A DNA stretch of 64,000 nt from Megaustenia siamemsis (taxonomy: Eukaryota; Mollusca; Gastropoda; Stylommatophora; Ariophantidae). The notes below the pieces were generated by a model. That model searched no databases, was not told the DNA's origin, and saw only the letters and a list, made by a program, of their open reading frames with translations. The stretch's first letter is position 1, and each line of letters opens with the position of its first letter. Where the stretch lies: contig JAVIAB010000059.1 of NCBI GenBank assembly GCA_032433765.1, positions 61,096,582 to 61,160,581 on the forward strand, read 5' to 3'. Both the position numbers and the translations under genes were made by a program. Positions 20,610 to 29,136 of this stretch are shown here, piece after piece.

Positions 20610-21290
20610 CATCATCATCATCATCATCGAGTACCGTCTCCGCAACGAAGGTTGGCTACGATGGATCGCCATTTCACTCTCTCTCTCTTGCTTTGATGGT
20701 GCAGGTTGTCATAGATTGACTTGTCCATCTTTTGGTGTTACTCGTCCATGTTAGTCTTGGTCTGCCTCTGCCTCTTTCACCTTGTATAGTCCATTCCAAT
20801 ATTACTTTTAGTTCGCTGTTGTATCTTTTAACGTGTCCCAAAAATTTCATTTGTCTTGTCTTAATTGTATTTAGTAGTTCTCTTTTTTATTTTTAGTTGT
20901 TTTAAAACGTCATCATTTGTTTTCTTTTCTTTTCATCCAATTCTACCTATTCTTCTATAAATCCACATTTCAGAGGCTTAAATTTTCTGTTCTGTTTTCT
21001 TGTCTAATGTTCATGTTTCTGCACCATACAGGAATATTGAGAAGATATAACATTTTGCTATTCTTAGTTTTAGCCCTGCTGTTATTTGTTTTGATGTTAG
21101 TATATTTTTCATGATATTAAAATTACTTTTTACCATACCTATTCTTTTGTCTATTTCAGTTGTACATTTTCCATCATTGGTTATAGTATGTCCCAGGCAG
21201 TTGTAGCTCTGAACTGTCTCCAGATGTATTCCTTCAACTTGATATTTAATTGTAGGTCTTGAGAATTTAGAATGGTATTATTCTAGAGCT
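20610..21290 (-). pseudogene. LINE-3 C-terminal RT region, degenerate
   Basis: Same layout as 27878-28560: (ATC)n at 20610-20626, TTGGCTACGATGGATCGCCA, CTGCCTCTGCCTCTTTCACC, CCACATTTCAGAGGCTTAAA, GTATGTCCCAGGCAGTTGTA. Multiple stops. Confidence 0.8.
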
Positions 21291-21354
21291 ATTTATAGTA
21301 GTAATTTTAGCATACGTACTGGTGGTAGTGTTAATAAAGTTGTGTTAGTTGTAA

Positions 21355-21419
21355 TAATAGTAGTAGTAGTTGTTGTAGTAGTAGTAATAGTAGTAGTAGT
21401 AGTAGTGCTAGTAGTAGAG

Positions 21420-21465
<46 letters not shown>

Positions 21466-21563
21466 AGGTAGTAGTAGTAGTAGTAGTAGAGCTAGTAGTA
21501 GTAGTAGTAGTACTAGTAGTAGAGGTAGTAGTAGTAGTAGTAGAGCTAGTAGTAGTAGTAGTA

Positions 21564-21595
<32 letters not shown>

Positions 21596-21600
21596 TTTTG
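21355..21600. repeat. (TAG)n/(GTA)n microsatellite
   Basis: About 245 bp of nearly pure GTA/TAG triplets with rare GAG, GCT and GTT interruptions. It yields artificial poly-Val and poly-Leu frames on the two strands. Degenerate GTA-rich sequence continues to ~22000. Confidence 0.97.
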
Positions 21601-22000
21601 TTGTTGTTGTGATTGTATTTTCAATATTATTGCTAGTAGTAGATTGAGCATGAGTAAGAATAGCGATAACAGCAACAGTAGTAGTACTGGTAGTGTTATA
21701 TAGTAGCAGTTGCAGTATGAGTTACAGTGGTGGTAATTGTTATAGTTGTAATAGTAGCAATAGTAGTAGTGCTATAAGTAGCTATGTTATTTTTAATATT
21801 AATAACAGCAGAATCAGTAGTTGTTGTTGATGAAATATGAGTAGTAGTATAAGTGATATTTATAGTAGTTGTGCTGATGGTTGTAATAGAAAGAATAGTA
21901 TTAGCGGTAATGATTACTGTATTATTATTATTTCTATTAGTAATGTGATCTTTTTGCTATTGTTATTTTCATTATTATCGCTGTTGTAGTTGTAATTATT
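21601..22000. repeat. Degenerate GTA/GTT-rich flank of the microsatellite
   Basis: Decayed triplet-rich sequence (TAGTAGTTG, AATAGTAGCA, TTGTTGTTG). Non-coding. Confidence 0.7.
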
Positions 22001-22004
22001 GTTC

Positions 22005-22640
22005 ATGTTAATGGCGCTGTTGTTATTTGTTTTAGCAATGGCGCGCTTGTTGTTAATGGTGTTGTTGTTATTTGTTTTAGTAATGTTCTTCTTTTTGTTA
22101 ATGGTGTTGTTGCTAATTGTTTTAGTAATGTTCTTCTTGTTGTTAATGGTGTTGTTGCTAATTGTTTTAGTAATGTTCTTCTTCTTATTAATGGTGTTGT
22201 TGCTAATTGTTTTAGTAATGTTCTTCTTGTTATTAATGGTGTTGTTGCTATTTGTTTTAGTAATGTTCTTCTTGTTATTAATGGTGTTGTTGCTAATTGT
22301 TTTAGTAATGTTGTTCTTGTTATTAATGGAGTTGTTGTTATTTGTTTTAGTAATGTTCTTCTTGTTATTAATGGTGCTGTTGCTAATTGTTTTACTAAAT
22401 GTTCTCCTTCTGGTTTTTGGTGTTGTTGCTAATTGTTTTAGTAATCTTCTTCTTGTTGTTAATGGTGTTGTTGCTAATTGTTTTACTAAATGTTCTTCTT
22501 CTGGTTTTTGGTGTTGTTGCTAATTGTTTTAGTAATGTTCTTCTTGTTATTAATGGTGCTGTTGCCATTTAATTTAATAATGTTGCTCTTGTCGTGAATA
22601 ATGCTGATGTTATTTGTTTTAGTAATGTTGCTCTTCTTGC
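22005..22640 (+). repeat. 45-bp minisatellite
   Basis: About 12-13 units of TTGTTGCTAATTGTTTTAGT + AATGTTCTTCTTGTTATTAA + TGGTG with small variants. Because 45 is a multiple of three the frame 21999-22523 stays open and reads as repeated hydrophobic LLLIVLVMFF. I regard it as non-coding. Confidence 0.92.
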
Positions 22641-22940
22641 GCTTGTTTTATTGTTTTTCGCTAAAACTTTCATACCTACCTCATGTTACCGATGTCAAAC
22701 ATGGACATTGAACAGAGCCAACACAGAAAAATCACTGCGAAATGAAGTGGAATTATTTTTAAATTTATGGAATATCCAATGTGACAATCAGAGAACAGAT
22801 CGGAATTAAACGGTGCCTGGAATATAATTATTATATACAAACAAATGAAATGTTTCAGATACTTGGTAAGAATATAAAAAAAACCAAACAACATCAATAC
22901 CATTCTGCCTCAAAACATCAGGACAGAGAACAGAGCAAGA
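22641..22940. other. Intergenic, possible RT remnant
   Basis: A short CYRCQTWTLNRANTEKSLRN stretch (around 22680-22740) resembles the QTWTL segment of the LINE C-termini. It is too decayed to assign. Confidence 0.4.
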
Positions 22941-22944
22941 GCTA

Positions 22945-23345
22945 TTGAGTTATTTGCGGGTCATCATCATTGCACTCCGAACATGTCCATAGGTGCTCAG
23001 ATCCACTCCTCAGCAAGCCCCGCAGTGTCCTGCGACTGACGACTCCAGTTCTGTGTTGGTTGATTAGTCTTCTTACACACCCACTAAGTTTCTCGTTTCT
23101 GGCTGTGCCCATCTTAACTCCCATCTCTTTCATCCGAAGGAGTGACGTGGACTCATGGTTATAGAAGTTCTGTGTCCTTCCAACTTCCCGGAGAGCATTA
23201 ATGATGTCCGCCCGATCCATTGGTTGACCGTCCTCAACAACAGCGCAGCTAGCCAACCTGTCCGCCCTTTTATTTCTCCGTACTCTAGCATGTCCTGGGA
23301 CGTAGACAAAGGTGACCTTACGTATTTTTGACTTAGTTAACATAT
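22945..23345 (-). pseudogene. LINE-5 C-terminal RNase H and tail, copy 1
   Basis: The minus-strand frame encodes TFVYVPGHARVRRNKRADRL (RNase H catalytic His and final Asp), then MDRADIINALREVGRTQ, GVKMGTARNEKLSGCVRRLI and the Cys/His-containing end SEHLWTCSECNDDD. It is nearly identical to 24300-24690. The 5' part is missing. Confidence 0.85.
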
Positions 23346-23920
23346 AATAGTAGTTACGTTAAAATCATCACTATATGCCATACCGGCTAGCTTTAACGCT
23401 CATACCTTCAACAATCCCATGTCCTCAGTGCATCGTATCAATTCTGTCGTTGATTGTTTACTCTACCATAACACCAAGCTCGCTAGTATCTTCTCTCTTT
23501 GTCGTCCGCGATTTCTCTGTCCTTGTATTTGACTAGCTGTAACCAAGTTTGAGCAGCTTTCAAATGAGAAACAGCAATTCCGAGATAAAGAGGGCGACTT
23601 CAGGAAATACTGAAAAGAAATCTAACAAAAGAAACAAAGTTGGAATGCATAGACTCAGTCTCTATTATAAAACAGCTCACCCAGAATAAAGAAAATTGAT
23701 GGGAGAGTCTACGAGCCATATGTGACGTTTAACGGCACTGAAAGGATAAAAAATCAAGAACCAAGTATTCCAACTTCCCTCTTCTCATGTCCCAGAAAAT
23801 GTTTATTGTTTCTTTCTGTTTTTTTTTTTAAGAGCTCACTTTTTGTTTTGTCGCTTTTTTTTTTTTGTTTTTTTTTTTTTGTTTTTGAGATTTTCCCCTT
23901 ATTTGGCCTTTAAAAAATTA
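23346..23920. other. LINE-1 scraps and T-rich low complexity
   Basis: Short LINE-1 pieces in minus orientation at ~23405-23560 (CAGTGCATCGTATCAATTCT) and 23757-23850 (CCAAGTATTCCAACTTCCCT), interrupted by other sequence, then T-rich runs at 23818-23885. Not coding. Confidence 0.5.
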
Positions 23921-24053
23921 AAATAACAAATTAAAATATGTAGGCATTATATGTGAGTACACTTATAGTATATATTTAATATATAAATACATTGCCTCGA
24001 CCGATAATAAGCCCAATCAAATGTAAATAGGTACTAGAGTGTGTGAGTGAGAG

Positions 24054-24106
<53 letters not shown>

Positions 24107-24295
24107 TGGAGTAGTAAAATTAGGTCTACTTAAAATGTCCAAATGGTAAAGAAAATGGGGGCACTTGCATCATTGTATACACTCGAGACTTTGCGAGGTT
24201 CATTCTTCTTCATTGTAATAAAAGTAATATACATATATGTGCACCATCAGTATCATTTTATATGGTAACGAATCATGGACAACTTATGCACATTG
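23921..24295. repeat. Intergenic with (GA)n microsatellite
   Basis: About 24 GA dinucleotides in a row at ~24053-24101. The rest is unassigned. Confidence 0.85.
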
Positions 24296-24299
24296 AGTT

Positions 24300-24885
24300 A
24301 TTGAGTTATTAAGTTATTTGCGGGTCATCATCATTGCACTCCGAACATGTCCATAGGTGCTCAGATCCCCTCCTCAGCAATCCCCTCAGTGTCCAGCGAC
24401 TGACGACTCCAGTTCTATGTTGGTTGATCAGTCTTCTTACACGCCCACTAAGTTTCTCATTTCTGGCTGTGTCAATCTTAACTCCCATTTCCTTCATCCG
24501 AAGAAGTGACGTGGATCTGTGTTTGTCGAAGTCCTGTGCTCTTCCCACATCTCGGAGGGCATTGATGATGTCCGCCCGATCCATTGGTTGCCAGGTCCTC
24601 AACGACAGCGCAGCCAGCCAACCTGTCCGCTCTTTCATTTCCCCGTACTCCCGCATGTCCAGGGACATAGACAAAGGTGACCTTCCGTATTTTTGATTTC
24701 TGCAACGACTCTAACCATTGCATGCGTACAAAGCCCGCCTCCACTTTTTTAATCATGCTCATCGAATCACTCAGTATACATGTGTGGGTATAGTCTTGTG
24801 ACTCTAACCATTTGAATGCCTTGGTCACTGCCATCGCCTCCATTGTCATGCTACTCGTGGTCATGACGTATGCGCAATGTCTTCT
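24300..24885 (-). pseudogene. LINE-5 RNase H domain, copy 2
   Basis: Minus strand: TMEAMAVTKAFKWLESQ (catalytic Glu), CILSDSMSMIKKVEAGFV (catalytic Asp), TFVYVPGHAGVRGNERADRL (catalytic His and Asp), then the same C-terminal tail as at 22945. A single frameshift near 24590 splits it into two frames (24478-24864 and 24309-24674). This is the best-preserved RNase H in the window. It is typical of jockey/I-group LINEs. Confidence 0.88.
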
Positions 24886-24899
24886 TTGACAATTCTGCC

Positions 24900-25138
24900 T
24901 GCCGAGCGTGCTGTAAATGCCAACTTATGCACAGCAAGAAGGAAGGGTAAATTCATACCTTATGCGTTGCCAGAGCCGTATCCTTGATATCACCTGGAAG
25001 GGCAAAGTGACAAACGTGGAGGTCCTCACTCGCACAGGCCTCCCGAACATCTACGCGCTGCACAAACAACGTAAGCTACCGCTGACTTGGCCACTTACAC
25101 CATATGGAAGATGGCCGCATGTCAAAAGATATACTTTA
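24900..25138 (+). pseudogene. LINE remnant: post-RT C-terminal segment
   Basis: Encodes NSYLMRCQSRILDITWKGKV, TNVEVLTRTGLPNIYALHKQ and RKLPLTWPLTP, a C-terminal non-LTR signature. It stops at GATATACTTTAT, where a TIR element is inserted. The continuation appears at 25899. It lies next to LINE-5 but may belong to another family. Confidence 0.75.
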
Positions 25139-25140
25139 TT

Positions 25141-25898
25141 AAGGTGACCAGATGTCCCGATTTTTCCGGGACAGTCCCGATATTTTACTATTTTTTCAAC
25201 CTTTGTCCCGGATTTGTTACTGTCCCGAATTTATGCCGATTTTGGCCGATTTTTAGCTTTTGTCCCGAATTTGTTAAAATACATTAGGGACACAAACGTT
25301 TACCAATTTTACCAATATGGTTTAATATGGTAAATATGGTAAAAACGTCTCTTCCACTTAAAAATATACATTATTCCGTTGCTGTGTAGAAAATGTTTAA
25401 AAAGTTGACCTGGCTGTTTATTTGGCGAAACAGTAACAGTAAAATGCGCTCCACGTTTGAAATCGTATAAATGTATACTGAAACTGAAATGAAAGAAAAT
25501 ATGTCATATACCATTACTAAGTTTAGCACATCCAATGCATGCTGGGCTATACAATTGATAGTACATCTTTACTGTACTGATTTTGTTTGGTTTACTGTTT
25601 CAGATCTATTCTAGTGATAGTGCTTTTATTACTGCTGAGTCTTATTGAGTTATTATACTTTATAGTAATAAAGTCAAGACAGCTTAAGAGAATGGCTTGG
25701 CAGAAGGTCAACAACAGAAATGATAAATAACTTCGAGATTGAAAAATGTGGAGAGACATGATCACCTATGCCAACAGGCCCGCTCTTGATGACGATTATT
25801 CATTTGAAAAAAACGGAAGGAATTGCATTTTATTGATGGAAAATTTAAGTCAAATTAATTCGTCCCGAATTAGGGTTTCAAAATTATGGTCACCTTAA
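25141..25898. mobile_element. TIR DNA transposon, non-autonomous (~0.75 kb)
   Basis: Ends are perfect short inverted repeats TAAGGTGACC (from 25140) and GGTCACCTTA (to 25897), with CCCGAATT/CCCGATTT-rich subterminal sequence. It sits inside a LINE tail. The unoccupied sister at 26088-26110 reads ATACTTTATGGACAAC, giving a candidate target duplication ACTTTAT/ACGTTAT. A TTAA flank on both sides is the alternative reading. It contains a 190-bp segment shared with 50312-50491 and a LINE-1 piece. No transposase frame. Confidence 0.72.
25683..25803 (+). pseudogene. LINE-1 3' end inside the TIR element
   Basis: CAGCTTAAGAGAATGGCTTG to CAACAGGCCCGCTCTTGATG + ACGATT, the LINE-1 3' terminus. It is nested in the element above. 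Confidence 0.75.
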
Positions 25899-26122
25899 CG
25901 TTATGGACAACTAACAGATGGCAAAAAAGAACTAGGGGACGCCTAAAAATCCAAGTTATAGACGTGTGTAAACGTAACATAAAGCCTCCTCACTCGCACA
26001 GGCCTCCCGAACATCTACGCGCCGCTTAAACAACATAGGCTACCGCTGGCTTGGCCACTAACACCGTATGAAAGATGGCTGCATGTCAAAAGATATACTT
26101 TATGGACAACTAACAGATGGCA
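25899..26122 (+). pseudogene. LINE tail continuation and second tail copy
   Basis: 25899-25980 (TATGGACAACTAACAGATGG, CGCCTAAAAATCCAAGTTAT) resumes the LINE interrupted by the TIR element. 25985-26111 is a second copy of the LTRTGLPNIYAPLKQ-encoding segment, again followed by TATGGACAACTAACAGATGG, where LINE-1 is inserted. A further continuation follows at 27612. Confidence 0.7.
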
Positions 26123-27611
26123 CATGGACCAAGTAATATAACTAAAGAAGAGATTGAAGCCATGGGTGATTTTGGAAAAGAAATAATAAAACAAATATTG
26201 AATGATATCTACAACAGCGGATATATACCAGACGACCTGCTAAAATCAATTTTCATAACACTACCAAGAAATCTGGTGCTATTTAATGCGATGATCATCT
26301 CACAATAAGTCGTACGAGTCACATGACTAAGGTATTATAAAGAATCATCATGCAAAGAGTGCGAAACAAAATCAATCCGGCTCAAATCGAGCGACTCTAA
26401 GTGGAGGAGTAGATGCCACTTTTTTTTTTATGAACTGTGTGGTTTTGTTGGAGGTAAAGGAACGAGCAATGCCATATACATCATAAGATCTTTACTAGAA
26501 AGAGCCAAAGAGGTGAAAACAGATCTATACCTATGTTTCATAGATTAAACCAAAGCATTTGACAAAGTAAGGCACCAAGAAATAATCAAAATTTTAGAAA
26601 GCATAAACGTAGACAGCAAAGATCTAAGAATAATAAAGAACATGTACTGGCGACAAACAACAGCCATAAGAACTGGAAATCAATTTGGAATGTTTCAACA
26701 AATAAAACAGGGTGTTATGCAAAATTGAATGCTGTCACCAGATTTGTTTAATATGTATAGTGAGATTATTTTAAGATCCATAAGGACATGCCTGGAATAA
26801 CAATCGGAGGCCATAGTATAAATAATCTAATGCATGCTGATGATACAGTCTTAAGCGCTAAAAGTGAAAATGAGTTACAAGAAATGTTAGACATTATAAT
26901 GAAGGAAAGCAAAAATAAAGGACTCAGCCTTAATAGCAAAAAGATAGAAGTAATGGTGACAACAAAGAAAAAGACATCACCTCAGTGCAAAATAAAGACA
27001 AGTGGAATAATATTAAAACAGGTAAATGAATTTATATATCTGGAAACAATTTTAACTTCAGATGGTAGTTGTACAACAGAGGTGAGATGCAGAATGGCTA
27101 AGGCAAAAGCAGCTATCCAAAAAATGATGAAGATACTATGCAATCCATTTTTGACAATAGAAACCAGAAAAAGAGTTCTTAAATGTTATGTAGAGCCAGT
27201 CTTAACATATGGATGTGAATCATGGACAATAGGACAACAGACAAGAAAATCACTGAAGTCTGTAGAAATGTGGTTTTACATAAGAATGTTGAAAATACCA
27301 TGGACAGCTAAGAAGAATAATTAAAACGTTATGAAAGAGGCCAAAGCAAAAAGAGAGCTAATTTCCAATATTAGGAAGAAACAATCATCATTTTTTGGCC
27401 AAGTAATGAGAAGAGAACAGCTGGAATATATTGTAACAACTGGGAAAATTGAGGGATGAAGAGATAGAGGGAAGCAAAGAGAAAAGATACCATTAAGAGA
27501 ATGGCTTGGCAGAAGGTCAACAATAGAAATGATAAATAACTGTCGAGATCGAAAGTTGTGGAGAGACATGATCACCTACGTCAGTAAGCCCGGTACTTGA
27601 TGATGATGATG
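26123..27611 (+). mobile_element. LINE-1, 5'-truncated ~1.5 kb copy with 11-bp target-site duplication
   Basis: The longest LINE-1 here. It encodes, in broken frames, DDLLKSIFITLPR, TKAFDKVRHQEIIKI (catalytic Asp motif), KQGVMQN then a stop before MLSPDLFNMY, NNLMHADDTVLSA (the xADD motif), TSDGSCTTEVRCRM, RKRVLKCYVEPVLTYGCESW, MLKIPWTAKKNN and the 3' KVVERHDHL end with a (GAT)n tail at 27599-27611. AACAGATGGCA at 26112-26122 and 27612-27622 is the target duplication. The frame 26788-27324 (178 residues) is the largest intact part. Endonuclease is missing. Confidence 0.92.
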
Positions 27612-27800
27612 AACAGATGGCAAAAAACCTAAGGGATGCCTAAAATTCCGATTTATAGACGTGTATAAACCTGACATGAGGAAACTGCAACAAAGAACAC
27701 TTTTCATGCATAGCCTGCAATGGTTCCTGCCGCCTATCCACCATATACCAGAAGTTCACGTCCTCCCGAAAGTGATGATCGTCGTAGTTCTTTAAAATGT
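27612..27800 (+). pseudogene. LINE tail, last part, resembling the repeat D end
   Basis: Continues from 26111 after the LINE-1: CTAAAATTCCGATTTATAGA, then GAGGAAACTGCAACAAAGAA and GTTCCTGCCGCCTATCCACC. The last ~130 bp match the 3' end of repeat D at 31553-31690. Confidence 0.65.
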
Positions 27801-27877
27801 ATAGCGCTTGATGAAGTTAGTACCTAAGTTTGGTGAAGTTGGTTCTGCTTCAATTCCTCGTCATTTTCTAATATAAT

Positions 27878-28738
27878 CATCATCATCATCATCAAGTGCC
27901 TTCTCCACAACAAAGGTTGGCTACCATGGAGCGCCATTCTGCTCTGTCTCTTGCTTTGATGGTGCAGGTTGTCATAGGCTGATTTGTCCATCTTTTGATG
28001 TTACTTGTCCATGTTAGTCTTGGTCTGCCTCTGCCTCGTTTACCTTGTATTTTCCCATCCAGGATTACTTTTAGTAGGCTGTTGTGTCTTTTAACATGGC
28101 CCCAAAATCGAATTTGTCTTGTTTGAATTGTGCTTAGTAGTTCTCTTTTCACTTTTAGTTGTTTTAAGACTTCATCGTTTTGTTTTCTTTTCCTTCCATC
28201 CAATTCTACCTATTCTTCCATATATCCACATTTCAAAGGCTTCGATTTTCTGTTCTGTTTTCTTGTCTAATGTCCATGTTTCTGCATCATATAGGAATAT
28301 TGAGAAGATGTAGCATTTTGCTATTCTTAGTTTTAGCCCTGGAGTTATTTGTTTTGATGTTAATATGTTCTTCATGACATTAAAATTACTTTTTGCCATT
28401 CCTATTCTTTTGTTTATTTCAGTTGTACATTTTCCATCACTGGTTAAAGTATGTCCAACGTAGTAGTAGTTCTGAACTGTCTCCAGGTCTATTCCTTCTA
28501 TTTTGATATCCACTTGTGGGTTTTGATTATCTTCTTTGTTTATGATCATAGTTCAGTCTTTTTGATATTCATATCTAGTCCATATTTTTTTGCTTGTCAT
28601 GTTTATTTCATTAAGTAATTGTTGTAGATCTTTAGGATTTTCTGCTAGTAGAACAGTATCATCAGCATATCTTAGGTTATTTATTATCTTTCCATTAATT
28701 ATTAGGCCTGGCATCTCTATGATGTTTTAAAAAATTTG
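27878..28738 (-). mobile_element. LINE-3, 5'-truncated, 10-bp target-site duplication, next to PTGES2
   Basis: Minus strand: YADDTVLLAENPKDLQQLLN (RT xADD motif), TSDGKCTTEINKRIGMAKSN, FNVMKNILTSKQITPGLKLR, AETWTLDKKTEQKIEAFEMW, then HVKRHNSLLKVILDGKIQGK, RGRGRPRLTWTSNIKRW and a (GAT)n tail at 27878-27894. CTAATATAAT at 27868-27877 and 28739-28748 is the duplicated target. The insertion's right edge is 89 bp from the PTGES2 ATG, so it lies in the promoter or 5' UTR. One frameshift at ~28190 breaks the frame. Confidence 0.92.
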
Positions 28739-28827
28739 CTAATATAATAATATTATTAAAAAACGAACCGAGACTAACATTATGGATCCGAAGATTTCCA
28801 GGAGGGGAAAAGAAAGAAACAAACAAA
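28739..28827 (+). promoter_or_regulatory. Presumed PTGES2 5' UTR / core promoter remainder
   Basis: Only ~80 bp of non-repeat DNA separate the LINE-3 copy from the PTGES2 start. The start context AACAAAATGG agrees with the animal translation-start preference (A at -3, G at +4). No TATA box or other element is clear. Calling it promoter rests on position alone. Confidence 0.35.
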
Positions 28828-29136
28828 ATGGCCGCGCCCTTGAGTAGAAACCTAACAAGTCTTGTCAAGCAGTCTTATAATCACATTTATCATTACAGTA
28901 AATATGGACAGAACAGGTGTAGGTTATTGGAAATGCGATCAAAGTTTCATTCTTCTGAAAATCGAAATTTTTTACTGGGAATTAAGTCAAAATCGTGGCG
29001 ATTAGCAGCTCTAAGTGGAGGCGTAGCTGCCACTGTTTTGATAACTAGTCAGCTGGTGCATGGTTACTACAATAGAGCATTCAAGGTGTTTGCAGAGAAT
29101 CGACAAGAAAGACCTTTTTTCAAGCCTTCAAGACAG
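28828..29136 (+). CDS. PTGES2: PTGES2 exon 1
   Basis: 103 codons from ATG to CAG, donor CAG|GTATGT, phase 0. Encodes the leader and membrane segment (ALSGGVAATVLITSQLVHGY at 61-80) and the linker to the thioredoxin-like domain. An open frame continues into the intron to 29259 but is not coding past the donor. Confidence 0.93.

Noticed and set aside
21331..21675. Poly-Leu / poly-Val proteins
   Set aside because: They are translations of a (TAG)n/(GTA)n microsatellite on both strands.
21999..22523. Repetitive membrane protein of 174 residues
   Set aside because: A 45-bp minisatellite keeps any frame open because 45 is a multiple of three. No start context or conserved domain.
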